NCBI RefSeq assembly: GCF_000699445.3
Contig: NC_067198.1
Coordinates: 23,695,536-23,759,535, forward strand
Direction: 5' to 3'
DNA from: Schistosoma haematobium
Lineage: Eukaryota > Platyhelminthes > Trematoda > Strigeidida > Schistosomatidae
Length of the DNA: 64,000 bases
Below the pieces are notes generated by a model. It searched no databases. It was not told where the DNA came from and saw nothing but the letters and a program-made list of their open reading frames with translations. Of the stretch, positions 25,039 through 36,020 are shown in pieces (the first letter of the stretch is position 1; every line of letters begins with the position of its first letter). Made by a program: the position numbers and the translations under genes.

Positions 25039-27285
25039 GATACCTTTAGAGGGCAACCGCCTAAGTTGTAGCTGTAGTCTGCAATATGTCTCAGGTGGAC
25101 TACTTTACACTTTGAAGTGTTAACGATAAGTCCGTTATCATCTGCCAACCCCGAAGTCCAGTCAGATCCTTCTGAAGTTCCGGTTTATCCACCAATTCAG
25201 CGCTCAGGTCCACTTCTGAATGTTTTATGGAGTTGCTGGTGAGGCTTTCATCAATATAGTTGGCGTGGGCCGGTTGAAATGTTTGAGGGTACTGTACTGC
25301 CAGAAAGTCAGTGGCGTCACTGTCTTTGGTGGTCGGGCTATTAGGACCTCGCATTTGGGAAACTCCAGTTCCAACTGCATGACGGAATAAGCTTTTCGAA
25401 TTGGAGACAAATTCATCGATAAGCTTTATCTGGTACTGAAATCTGTCTTCTTTTATTGCCATTGTGCATATATTGCTTACCTGTTTGAATTGCCTGTATG
25501 CGCTGTTGTTATCAGTTTGTTTGTATTCCGCCCAGCAGTACCTTTCGCGGCTTAGAAAACGAAGAGTGCGGTTCTTGATGATTGTAGGTTGCTTGTAGAT
25601 TTTGGTGACCATTTGCGGAACAGACTGCTTTGTAGCACATAAGATCGTGTGCAGTAAGAAATCCCAATGAGCATCCACATCAAGTTGGTGAACTTCACAG
25701 CCCACCTGCTGTAAATTGTCCTGTAAGGCTGACACATTCAACCGTTTGAAATTCCAGTGCCTGTTGTCGGTAGGATGTCTTAGCTCAGTTTTGCTGATAA
25801 AACTGAAGGCTATGATGGCATGATCGCTTTTCCCCAAAAGAGCCAGGATTGAGAGGTTGTCAATTAGGAATTCTTCGTTTGTAAATACCCAGTCTAAGCG
25901 TGACAGTCTCTGGCTGTTTCTTCAACGAATTGCCGACTTCACATTTTCGAATAATCCCAGATCTTAAATGAGGTTGAAAAACCGAGCTTCAGTAGAGTTT
26001 GCACCTCCAACGTACGTATGTTCCACTGAGTGGTAAACAATTTTTCTGAGCACCATGCGGATTCATCAAGATTGATAAACTCTTAGTTGTGCACTTGATG
26101 CACCTCCAGGCAAGATTGCAGGTAAAAGGCTACTCCACCCCCAACTCCTGTTTTTTTTGTCAATGGGAAACATCCTGGGTATTACTAGCTCCTGAACCGT
26201 GAATTGGGGAGATATCCATGTTTCATATATTCCTATCAGATGAGTATCATTGGCATTACTGAGTTCACGCAGCTCATTCATTTTACTCAGTAAACTCGCG
26301 GTGTTCATATATAAGCAGTTTATGCTCTCAATTTGAAACGCGTGAGCTTCCTCGCCCTGTTTACCTGCATGAGCCTTATATGAATGGACAGGTAACCTAC
26401 CTACACAGGGCTTTTCGAGCTGGCAGCTCCTGTCCTTTCCACTTTTTTTTTCGTGGTCATGACAGTCTACAAGTGGAATAGTCAGCTCCAATTTGCTTTT
26501 GTGTTTGATCCTGGCATCTTGTGACTTGTCTGGATGCATATGGATTCCAGTTGGCAACCGGCGCATAAGCACGAAGTGCTTCAAGAGTTGCAGCCGCCAT
26601 ATAGGAGGATGGGAAGGTTATCTTCATTATCAAGGGTCTAGAACCCTTGTCCCTCTTCTCTAGTCTTACCACTTGTTGAGTCAATATGTTTTTAAGCTTC
26701 AAGGACTGCTTGATTAATCTCCATTCCCAAACAGCAGAGTTCCTATTTCCTGACACTCCTTGTACAATCGCGAAAAAACGTCTCGCGATATTCCTTAGGA
26801 ATGTTCCTGATGAGATTGCGCTCAGGCAGTATTCTTAAATTCCCATTTGATTTCAGTAAGTGACTAGCCAGTAAGACATCCTCTAAGTCGGCAGCGTTAG
26901 AGAGCGTTACACGAAATAGTCTTGGGTGATTTATGATGCTTGGAGTTCTTTCCCAAAGTGAGCCATGTGACCGTCGGAGGCTCTATTTTGGGACGTTCGG
27001 GCTTCCTGTTTAACTCTTCCCAAAGCATCCTGTCATTTTCGTCTTTCAGACTGAAGGGAAGGTCAGAGCTGTCTTTACAATTCATGATTATGAGATAATC
27101 GACGCGAATTGTGATCGTTTTCCAGGTTTTCGAATAAGCGTGTTAGTTAAAGCACGTTTCATATTCATATGCTCCTTCCTGACTAGATGGACAGTCTTAG
27201 GGGTAGACTCCACGGTCATATCACCAGTTGATTCCAGCACAATGCCTGAGATGTTCTGCCTTATGGACAGTGACACATGGGCCTT
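24320..27285 (-). mobile_element. SR1/CR1-like LINE, internally deleted
   Basis: A minus-strand element. ORF1-like segments lie at 26897-27285 (NLVNKAHVSLSIRQNISGIV). An endonuclease follows (remains near 26066-26300; GKSDHAIIAFSF at 25837). The sequence then jumps to the end of RT (LQKDLTGL; DDNGLIVNTSKCKVVHLRH; DLGVLV; RPHVEYGNVVFSPSLQKD) and a 3' UTR ending at 24320. RT motifs A-C are missing, so a block was deleted near 25170-25250. A one-base frameshift lies near 25145. The C-terminal pattern is that of CR1-clade elements such as SR1. Its ORF1 and 5' UTR continue to the right into the inverted arm (27285-28030). Confidence 0.75.
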
Positions 27286-28029
27286 ATTAACTAAGTTAAC
27301 GGGGTTCTAATCACCTGCAGAGTTTTTGGGACAACCGTCGAATTCAGGGATCCTATGCTGGGAGACCCAAGTTTGCTGAGGGAGTCTAGTGCCGTTGATT
27401 TTACGATGGTGATGATCTTCAGCATGTCCGAAGAGACTATAATTTGTGGACGAACCAATCACGGATGAGATGACAAGCCTCAGATTTTGGCACGAAATTC
27501 ATTCATCCATTTGGCTGAATAGCGTTTTGGCACTATAGTTGATGTCAGTTCGTGATGAAAAACCTACGTCTAGCTCCTAACTTTGACTATCAACTGTAAA
27601 TCATAATTCTAATTCTTCACACTGGTTTATAACTATAATTAGGTAGACATTCAAAGTCACTGTAACGTCGATCAAAGGTCGTCCATAAATTATGGTTTCA
27701 CCCAATTGTTTAATAGATCCTAGAAAAAGTCTACAACCGTAAAGTAAAAACAGTATGCTTAAAACGGACAAAAACGGGTGGTACAAAAGATCAGGATTTA
27801 CTAAGACGAGCCTCGACGTGTAAAACCGAAGCAAAACCACAGACAACTATTAACTTGGACAAAACTCAAAAAGAAGAGTAGTCTACCGAACATTGAGCTC
27901 AGGACAGATTCTTTGAATCAAACTTTGTACTTCTGTTGCGTAAGGACAGCAAACCTTTGGGAAATGCAAATAATTATAGACTTCTCGTTAATAAAGCGCG
28001 CGCGTCACGATCCAATTCGAATAGTTTAA

Positions 28030-28160
28030 ATAGTTCTGGATGGATTGGAAGATTTTGCTTAACAGGCCTCCGTATCTAGTGGCGAAGGTTCACGGATGCC
28101 GCCGGGTAGGAGCCTAGGAATATTAACGACAAAACAGGAAGGAGGTATTGATAAATCATA
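28030..28160 (-). repeat. CR1-like 3' UTR fragment
   Basis: Matches the 3' UTR at 24320-24460 (CGTTAATATTCCTAGG... to ...CCATCCAGAAC on the minus strand). Homology stops at CCAGAAC, which marks the 3' end of the element. On the minus strand it is followed by the 5' UTR and ORF1 of the next SR1-like copy, so two copies are head to tail, and a gypsy LTR begins at 28162. Confidence 0.75.
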
Positions 28161-28161
28161 A

Positions 28162-28484
28162 TGTAGCGGTAAATAGATCCCCGAAATAAATAGCTCTGTA
28201 AGTCTTCGACATCGGGTGCTGACCACATTAGTTGTAATGGACTCACCTAGCTGAAGGCTCTTGGTCATGCATCCGCACCAGATCACGAGTGAGAATGCCG
28301 TGCTCAACAACCCCTGCAGTCGCTAGCCAGTCTAGATTAGCCGATCCTCGATATATTGATAGCCTATCAAATATATCTTCGAACCTCCTCTCCTCTGTCT
28401 TTTGATTTCACTTGATAGGTACGATTCATATTAGGTGTTACTGGTTAAAGCGTTCTCGAACTCGGAATACCTGTGGCATCTTCA
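28162..28484 (+). repeat. Gypsy 5' LTR, copy 1 (323 bp)
   Basis: Begins TGTAGCGGTAAATAGATCCC and ends ...GGCATCTTCA, in keeping with TG...CA termini. It matches the LTRs at 38630-38952 and 61350-61670. It would carry the promoter and polyadenylation signals of the element. Confidence 0.85.
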
Positions 28485-28485
28485 T

Positions 28486-28504
28486 TGGTGAGCCCAACGT
28501 TATC
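28486..28504 (+). other. Primer-binding site, tRNA-Trp type (copy 1)
   Basis: TGGTGAGCCCAACGTTATC, one base after the LTR, is complementary to the 3' end of tRNA-Trp with about three mismatches. CsRn1-lineage elements are known for a tRNA-Trp primer. Confidence 0.7.
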
Positions 28505-28659
28505 TGGTACACTAAATTGCAAACTATGAGTCTGTTCCTTTTTGAGATTTTATATATCATTGCATTAGTTTAATTTTTTATACATCGTGATATCTTTTAT
28601 CTGTGTTTTTGACATATATATATTTTTCACTCGTTCATTCTCGTACTTGATATTTCACC

Positions 28660-29514
28660 ATGACTGAACAGACACCCAAGGTACTTAAGTTAAAGACTAT
28701 GTCCCCACCTTCGTTCCAACTAATGCCCTTCTGGCCAGACAACATCGAAACCAGTTTCTGATACGCAGAAGCCGACCTCTCCGAGCACTATGTGAATGGC
28801 ACACGTGCACAATTCCTCGCTGTAGTCAAGGCACTACCACGCAAATTCAACAGGTACGTAATACCTAGTATGCTTACTAGTGATGTTTCAGATCCTTACG
28901 AAACAATTAAACGACCTATCCTTAAACGCGGAGGTCTAACCGGTCGACAAGGGTTAAACCGACTCCTTAATAACATCGAACTGCAACACATTTCTGCGAC
29001 AGACATGTTGCAAAGAACGAGAGAGGTTATCGGTCAAATAACTCTCGATGATGGCCTATTCAAACAACTTTTCTTATCCAAACTTCCTCAACAAATGCAA
29101 GCTGTGCTGGTATCGTTTCAAAACAACGCCGTAGACGAGCTGGCTGCATCTGCCGGTCGCATCTTAGAAATCACCAAATCTTCTAACGTCGAGGTTTTTT
29201 CAGTCAAAGAAAAGCCTCAAGCGACCCCGAATGACATTACGGAACTATGTCAAACACTGACACGTTATCTGCGATTTTGTAATGACCGTAAACGGCCACA
29301 CACCCCGCGAAGCATTTCACGTAGGCGATCTGTCTCTAGACCACGAGAGACAAATAACCTGACTGTTGCCGGTATCATAACCAGTATGGAAAGTCTTCCA
29401 GAAGTTGCAGAAAACCGTGCAATTTTTCAAAGTCAAAATCAACCAACGCGAAAAACAATTCGGGAAACTTCCAAGTCGGCACGCGTCAACGGCAAAAGTA
29501 GCCGGCGAACATAG
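28660..29514 (+). pseudogene. Gypsy gag, copy 1, broken
   Basis: Starts MTEQTPKVLKLKTM... at 28660. An in-frame TGA at 28759-28761 stands where copy 3 has a Cys codon. The long frame 28792-29514 continues the gag core (NGTRAQFLAVVKALPRKFNR). A shift hides the zinc knuckle, which is visible in another frame near 29360-29425 as C-R-Y-H...C-R-K-P-C, a C-H-C-C pattern. Confidence 0.8.
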
Positions 29515-30131
29515 CCGTCTGCTATGCGTCATAGATGTGATAACGAAAGTTCGCTACTTCGTCGATACTGGCGCAGAAGTTAGAGTTCTTCCAGAGAATT
29601 CTAACAACCGGCTTTACGAATCGGATTTAAACCTTTAATCGGCAAACGGAAAGCCTATCGCTACGTATGACGAAAGGTACATTTACCTTAACGTGTGTTT
29701 ACGCAAACCCACTCACAGGATTTTTGTTGTTACAGATGTTTCTGTGTCAATCATTGGCATGGACCTTCTACAACACTACAATCTAGTCATCGATACGAGC
29801 AAACGGAGGCTAGTATACCAAACACCAATTTATCTGTTCGCGTAACTTATTTTCCCGGTTGCAGTTGTCTCCAATCACAATTAAGCACATGATAGACCCA
29901 TTCTATCAGCCACTACTCGATAAGTATTCTGAGATATACTAACCACAATCGGAATTGCCATGCGTAACCAGCAATGTCACACATCACATCACGACTCAAG
30001 GACCACCTGTATTCTCTAAAGCACGCCGACTGGCTCCCGAAAAGCTAAGGTTAGCGACAAACGGACTTGACCACATGATAGACTGAAGTATCATAAGACC
30101 GTCAAACAGCTCATGGGCATCTCCTTTTCAC

Positions 30132-30702
30132 ATGGTCCCCAAAAAGGACAGCAGCGATTGGCGTCCAACTGGTGACTATCGGCGATTGAATGTGAAAACC
30201 ATTGTCGATCGTTACCCATTGCTTCACATTCACGATTTGACAGCTACCTTGAAAGGTACAACTGTCTTTTCGAAAATCGACTTGGTAAAAGCGCATAACC
30301 AAATCTTTATGGCTACTGACGATATTCTGAAAAGAGCTATCATAACTCCCTTCAGACTACAAATTTTTGTGAATGCCCTTCGGTCTAAGAAACGCTGCAC
30401 AAACTTTCCAAAGGTTCATAGATGACGTTTTTCGAGGTCTCAACTTCGTACACACGTATGTCGATGACTGTCTAATAGCAAGTCCGGACAGAGAATCGCA
30501 TCTCCAGCATCTGGATCTTGTTTTCGAACGACTACGAAAACATGGCACTACCGTAAACACTCAGAAATGCCAAATCGGAACAGACTCTTTAGACTTCCTA
30601 GGACACTATAGATGCGCAAGGCGTTCGACCCCTTACAACCAAAGTGGTGGCCATTCTGGGTTACCCAAAACCAGTCACCATCAAGCAATTACGCACATTT
30701 AA
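30132..30702 (+). pseudogene. Gypsy protease/reverse transcriptase, copy 1, broken
   Basis: Upstream, FVDTGAEVRVLP (near 29555-29600) is the aspartic protease site. RT reads [12 protein letters not shown] and [14 protein letters not shown] (motif A). After a frame change it continues PFGLRNAAQTFQRFIDDVF and VHTYVDDCLIASP (motif C, YVDD). Parts are in different frames, so no polyprotein is possible. Confidence 0.85.
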
Positions 30703-30839
30703 AGGCCTGGTAAGTTTTTATAGACGGTTCGTACCGAAATGCGCGTCACTTATGAAACCGCTAACGGACCAACGTCGTGGAAATGCGCAATCCAGCAATC
30801 TGGACGACACCGCGCGAAAAGCGTTCTCCAAAGTTAAGG

Positions 30840-31599
30840 GACTTTCTCATCCAGGTGTTTATGCAACCATCAAGCTTATAGCAGAACGGTTTGCTGGCCT
30901 GGTATGTATTATAACGTGAGGGAGTGTGCATGCTTCTATGTAAGCTGCCAAAAAATCTAAGGCTACTAGAGACAACAAATGTCCCTTAGGCTCATTTAAA
31001 ACTCCCGATGCTTGTTTCGACCATGTTCATTTGGATTTGGTAGGACCTTCACCAGATTCAAATGGATACTGTTATATTTTAACCCGCGTATACCGTTTCA
31101 CTCGATGGCCAGAAGCAGTACCTATCAAGGAGATCACTGTTGAAACAGTGGCTCGCACCTTCGTCGAACGATGGTTAGCAAACTTCGGCTGCCCTTCAAC
31201 CATCACTACAGATCGTGGACGTCAGTTAGAATCTGAACTTTTCCATTGTGTGACCACACTTTTAGGAATCACTCACTTCTGAACGACCGCTTACCACCCA
31301 CAAGCAAATGGGTTGGTAGAACGTTTTCACCGACAACTAAAAGCTTCACTATCAGCTGCAAACGTTTCACAGTGGTCCGACGCTCTTCCACTCGTCTTAC
31401 TAGGTGTTCGCAATGCAGTGAAAGCTGACATTGGATACACTGCGGCTCAACTCGTTTATGGAACGACACTTCGACTCCTAGGAGAATTCGTGGATCCTTC
31501 ATCCCCTTCAATGAACATGGATCTAACATCCTACACGAACAGGCTTACAAACGCAATGCGTTCAGTTAAGCCTGCTTCCACTCGACCACAATCAGAAGT
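30840..31599 (+). pseudogene. Gypsy integrase, partial
   Basis: Begins inside the zinc-binding region (SHPGVYATIKLIAERF) and continues through the catalytic core. The first Asp is in HLDLVGPSPDSNGY, the second in TITTDRGRQ, and the Glu in HPQANGLVERFH. An in-frame stop lies near 31280. The C-terminus is cut off at 31599, where CR1-like sequence starts. The mirror copy lacks this part. Confidence 0.85.
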
Positions 31600-31716
31600 T
31601 GTGTCTACAGTCCCTTCTATTGAGTTGTGTCTACGGTTTCTGAGTATTACCCCTTAGGTTTGTGTTGGAGTTAAACCTAGGTAGGTATTTAAGGGGATGC
31701 CTAGAGGCGTTAAGGA
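31600..31716 (-). mobile_element. CR1-like 3' fragment, first of two in tandem
   Basis: Matches 24571-24690 and 32011-32131. It ends abruptly at GGATGCT, where the longer copy begins with shared GCTTCC-like bases. Confidence 0.8.
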
Positions 31717-31718
31717 TG

Positions 31719-32480
31719 CTTCCATTTCTGCACTACGCGTCTTCATACCGTTCCAATGGTTCTGGATGGAATAGAAGCTTTTGCTTAACGGGCCTCCATA
31801 TCTAGTAGCGAAGGATCACTGATGACGCTGGATAGGAACCTAGGAATATTAACGACAAAAGAGGAAAGAGAAATTGGTAAATCACAGTAAGATATGATCC
31901 TTAGTCCTTAAGAACATGTCAAGTATCCTCTCAAAGGACTCCTGGTAAGTCACTTGGACTATCTCAGCCGGCAGCAAATTCTAGTATCTGACTACTCTTA
32001 ATGAACAGAAAATGTGTCTACAGTCCCTTCTGCTGAGTTGTGTCTACGGTTTCTGAGTATTACCCCTTAGGTTTGTGTTGGAGTTAAACTTAGGTAGGTA
32101 TTTAAGGGGATGCCTAGAGGCGTTAAGGATGCTATGAGCCATTAGGTCACCTGTAAGACGCCTGCACTCTAACGGGTAAAGGTTTAATGATTGGAAGCGC
32201 TCTTCATAAGACCTTAATTTGAGCCCCCGAACTGATTTCGTGGATATGCTCTAGAATGTCTTTATCCTTTTGGAGTGAGGGAGAAAATACTACGTTTCCG
32301 TACTCTACATGGGGACGAATGAAACCGTTGAAGACTATGTGGAAAGTTCTTGCGTCGAACTGGCCGAAAATGCGCTTAAACGTTACCAGTGCAAGGTTTA
32401 CTCGAAAGGTATTTTTGTCAAAGTTGGCGTAAGACTTCAAATGGTAGGGTACCAGTACTCCCAAATCTTTTTCAACTTGG
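31719..32480 (-). mobile_element. CR1-like 3' end plus CRAMP1 exon piece (direct repeat unit 2)
   Basis: A near-identical copy of 24277-25038. It carries the RT C-terminus (DLGVLVPYHLKSYANFDKNT, frame 32204-32464), the 3' UTR, and at its downstream end 43 nt equal to the beginning of CRAMP1 exon A (through CACTACGCGTCTTCATACC on the plus strand). Confidence 0.85.
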
Positions 32481-32559
32481 GTTAAGCACAGAGTGTCATG
32501 TTGGTCAAAAAATTACTGTGTACTGCAACTGTGCGCAATCTCCAATATGTTACTAACTA

Positions 32560-33468
32560 CCGACCAACAGATTAATCAATGTCAGCAAATTAAATGAAGC
32601 TTCTGTTGCATTTAAATAACAAACTGAGCTAAGTTCAAGGTTAGCTATCAACCCACCATTAATTGCAGTTGGTCATTGATTGCTGTTGCACGACGGCATT
32701 AATATGACGAGTCAAGTCGCTCATGTCTTCACGAAGCATACCGCTTATATGTACTGGGTTTTATCACTCTCCCTACAACTCATTGAAACCAGTCGTCCTA
32801 CTTCCGATGACCATGAGTTTGACCACAAATGAAGACTGTCACGCAATTAAACTGAGAATGGCTTGCGTAATAATCGATAAGCCTAGTGTTCGAAGGGTGC
32901 TAATGAGTTGAAAGCAGCAACTGCTTGTGGATACTGCAGAAAGCTTTTTCAACTCATCCGAGCCACGGGCAGCAAGAAGTCTAGTCTGAGTGAAATAACC
33001 TGTGAAGATGACGGAATGCTAATCACTAACATTTATCGAGTTTTTTGGGGAGCAGTTCAAATGGTCTGTTGCTCCGGCCACATTGATCTGACTGTTCTGC
33101 CCTCCATGACCTGTGACGACTGATCCACTTAACAAAACGGAAGTCCACAAGGAACTGCAATACTTGGGGCTCAACAAGTCACCAGGCCCAGATGACTTAC
33201 CTCTGGTCTCTTACAAAAATGGTGTTGACTTTCTGGCCAAAGAACTGAACGAGTTGTTTCCACAGGTCTGACAATTTGTGAGTACTCCAACATTATGAAA
33301 TGAGTCGATAGGTTGTTCGAAACTCGAAAAAGATTGACTTTTGAGGAGCCGGATGGTTTTCCTTCTGGTCGAGGATATGTTGATTATGTCTTCAAATTTG
33401 AGAACACTACTGTACTTATTATAGGCCAACAATCGTAGTGTCTCTTGACACTAGGGTCGTTTTCAAAA
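32560..33468 (+). mobile_element. Family B LINE fragment, decayed
   Basis: Collinear with 54170-55170 of the family B LINE: the GCAGCAAGAAGTCTAGTCTGAG region, SPGPDDLP near 33180-33200 and the region before motif A near 33330-33460. Many stops and an internal deletion near 33300. Confidence 0.75.
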
Positions 33469-33640
33469 TCAAAACGATCACATATTATTATTATTAACAA
33501 ACATCTTATAGGTACATAAGCGTTGTATAGAAACCATTTCGGGTTTCTTCAAAAATGCAATAATATGCCATTTTCAATAATGTTAGCATAGTATTTGTCA
33601 TATTTGAAAATGAGAGTAATAAAAATAGAATGCTAATAAT

Positions 33641-33793
33641 TGTTATGTTTGAAACTTCACGAGTTCACTTAAACCGCGAACGAGAACAATACTCAGTGAC
33701 CAATGACCAGTGATCTATCTATTGACGCATCCCATCCCCGTCGCCAAATTGTTATGTTTGAAACTTTACGAGTTCACTTAAACCGCGAACGAG
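33641..33793. repeat. Two direct 44-bp repeats
   Basis: TGTTATGTTTGAAACTTCAC and the following bases to CGCGAACGAG at 33641-33684 recur with one or two changes at 33750-33793, 109 bp apart. Function unknown. Confidence 0.85.
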
Positions 33794-34050
33794 GATCTAT
33801 CGTCCCCAACAATAATAAATCAGGTTCTGTGTGACTGAGAAGAATATTGAATTGATTTCAAAGAAAGAAAGGGAGAAAATAAGGGAATAGAAATAAAGGA
33901 GACGTGAAATACGCAAATAGTTTAGTAGGCGTGTTTACGAACACAGAGCGAGAATAAACGACTATGTATGTATCGTCAAATTAGTAACAAAAATAAAATA
34001 GAAAATAATCAAGGAAAAATAACTTATGATTGCAGTAAGATATGACGATA

Positions 34051-34745
34051 GAATAAATGTTTGTGCAGTCATAGTTTGAAGTGATGCTATGAAAGTCTCA
34101 ATCAAGTTGAAAATAATAACCAAATGTCACTATGTATGAGTCATATATGCATAGTGAAGATAAGACGAGTCTGAGAAGTCAGTTTAAGTGTAACACAATT
34201 TATTATCTTAATTACAAACTTCGTAGTCTTAAGAACAATATTTAATTGGAAGGAAAATGGAGAAAAGAAATGGGCACCTAGTGAAAGGGTTCAGCCATGA
34301 TAATAACAGTAATTATGTGATGAATATCGACCTCTGAAGTGAACCAACAATTTAGAAAAATAGAAAAATGAATAAAATAAATCCTTTTGTGCACTCAAAT
34401 GCATGTAGATTTATGTAATAGTATACAGAATGAAACCGGATATTAGTATAAACATTTGTGCAATAATCATTAGGAACTGTGCTATGAATGTCACAAATAA
34501 TTGCAATAAATAATCAAATGTAAATTTCGATGTGTTACATATATGTGGTGAATATAAAATGAGTATGAGAAGTTAACTTATTTAAGCGTACCATGAGATA
34601 ATTTGTTTTTAGTTATAGACTTTGAATGTTTAAGAATAATATATGTTTGGAAGGATAAGAAGAGATGAAAAGAATATCTGATGTGTCAAGGGACCAATAA
34701 TGATATTATTAACAGTAATAAGTATAGATACGAACATAAGCAGAT
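34051..34745. repeat. Diverged tandem duplication, period about 395-406 bp
   Basis: 34051-34345 and 34446-34745 share an ordered series of blocks (TTGTGCA, GTGCTATGAA/GATGCTATGAA, GAGTATGAGAAG-like, GGAAGGA, TAACAGTAAT). They have drifted strongly. No reading frame is shared, so this is non-coding. Confidence 0.7.
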
Positions 34746-34811
34746 TTCATATATTAAGATGAATAGACATGAACTAAAAAAGGCTTGAAGAGTTTCAAAG
34801 GTTAAATTTTG

Positions 34812-35110
34812 CTTTTCAGTCGACTAGATGGATGACGGACGCTGTTTGTGCGAATCATTATTGAACACAATGATACTCAATCGGTGACACAATCTACTTT
34901 CGGAAAGAAAATCATCAAGGAGACTTCTGAACAGGGTTGTAGTTTCACTGCAACGGAGGTTCACTGACAGTCTGTTCCACTTGGTTGAGTAGCAAATAAC
35001 AAAAAAATTCTGACGTAAGTTTGTGTAGGTTCTCAGAATTGCTAAAATATTTTCCTTACTGCGTAGATTGTGGAATGATATCATGGGGTATGAAGGGGTG
35101 AATACCAAAG
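34812..35110 (-). mobile_element. C-terminal fragment of another non-LTR element
   Basis: The minus-strand frame 35108-34824 includes LRTYTNLRQNFFVICYSTKW, NRLSVNLRCSETTTLFRSLL and DDFLSE. This is the typical end of a LINE ORF2 (aromatic, Trp-N-x-L, then the FxxxLxxFL tail). The tandem duplication at 34051-34745 would be its 3' side. Confidence 0.55.
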
Positions 35111-35149
35111 AGTAGTAAACACCGTTAATAAGCTGGCAGATAAAGACAA

Positions 35150-36020
35150 GGTTTAATTTGATACTTCTGGTCCAGAAAGGTTTTAATTTGATTTTCTGAC
35201 ATCTTTGGTGATAGTGAAGAATTCGAAATGTCGACAGAAGACATGAGAACCAGTAGAGGAGTTGACATAGCTTCAGATCACCGCCTGAATGTGACCGAGA
35301 TGAAACTGAAGCTAACGAAACACTGGACCGCTGGGGAAACAGTATTATTAAGGTTCAGTACGGACGTCCTACGAGATAACTATAAACTCAGCGGATTCTA
35401 GATAACTCTTAACAGCAGGTTGCAATCCTTACAGGGTCTACTGAAAGAATAAACTACCAAAGGAGCCGACTGGAAGGGTAGGAGGTGCTGGTCCGTGAAA
35501 AGAGTCATCACAAGGAATGGATCGCTATCTAAACCATGGACAAGGTTCAATAAATTAAGAAGAAGATGAAAATTAACAACAGCCGAACAAGAACAGGGAA
35601 AACCAAGGCACAAGCTGAATAAACCGAAACAAACAAGCAAGTAAAGTAGGGCATCAGAGCTATCAAGCAGAGATATGTAGAAGAGCAGGCAACGACAGCG
35701 AAAAAAGCTGCAACAGTAGGAAATATGAAAACATTTTATGGAAGAACGAGGAAACTAGCAGGAAAATACAGTGAACCACAGAAACCGGTCAAGGACAAAG
35801 AAGGTAAAATATTGGCCGAGATTCAAGAACAGAGGAACAGGTGAAAAGAGCACTTTGAGGAACTCTTGAATAGGTCATCAACTGGACATTGGCACGGCAC
35901 ATACAGACCAACCTATACATTTCACTCCATCAACGATCGAATAAATCAGGATAAGGCAGCGGGGTCCGACAATACACCAGATAAGGCAGTGATGTCAGAC
36001 ACAGAGATAGAGTTTATGTT
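35150..36020 (+). mobile_element. SR2/RTE-like LINE fragment, decayed
   Basis: Plus-strand fragments GVDIASDHRLNVTEMKLKLT (near 35257) and QDKAAGSDNTPDKA (near 35950) are collinear with the ORF at 57135-59369 ([26 protein letters not shown]). It covers the end of the endonuclease through the start of RT and is joined near 36015-36020 to the gypsy copy 2 RNase H region. Confidence 0.75.

Larger units (their letters stand above)
27285..30839. repeat. Left arm of 3.55-kb inverted repeat
   Basis: Every feature here has a mirror image in 36276-39829 (positions sum to 67114-67115). The arms include SR1-like ORF1/5' UTR, a CR1 3' UTR piece, a gypsy LTR, gag, protease and RT. Visible differences are one T in a homopolymer near 29200 (6 versus 5) and one base next to the inner end. 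Confidence 0.9.
28162..31599 (+). mobile_element. CsRn1/Boudicca-type gypsy element, copy 1 (broken)
   Basis: Order is 5' LTR, tRNA-Trp-like PBS, gag (from ATG 28660), protease (29550-29640), RT (30132-30700), the start of RNase H, then integrase (30840-31599). RNase H and the integrase N-terminal part are deleted at 30839. The 3' end is lost where a CR1 fragment begins at 31600, so there is no 3' LTR. Stops and frameshifts occur in gag, protease and RT. Confidence 0.88.
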
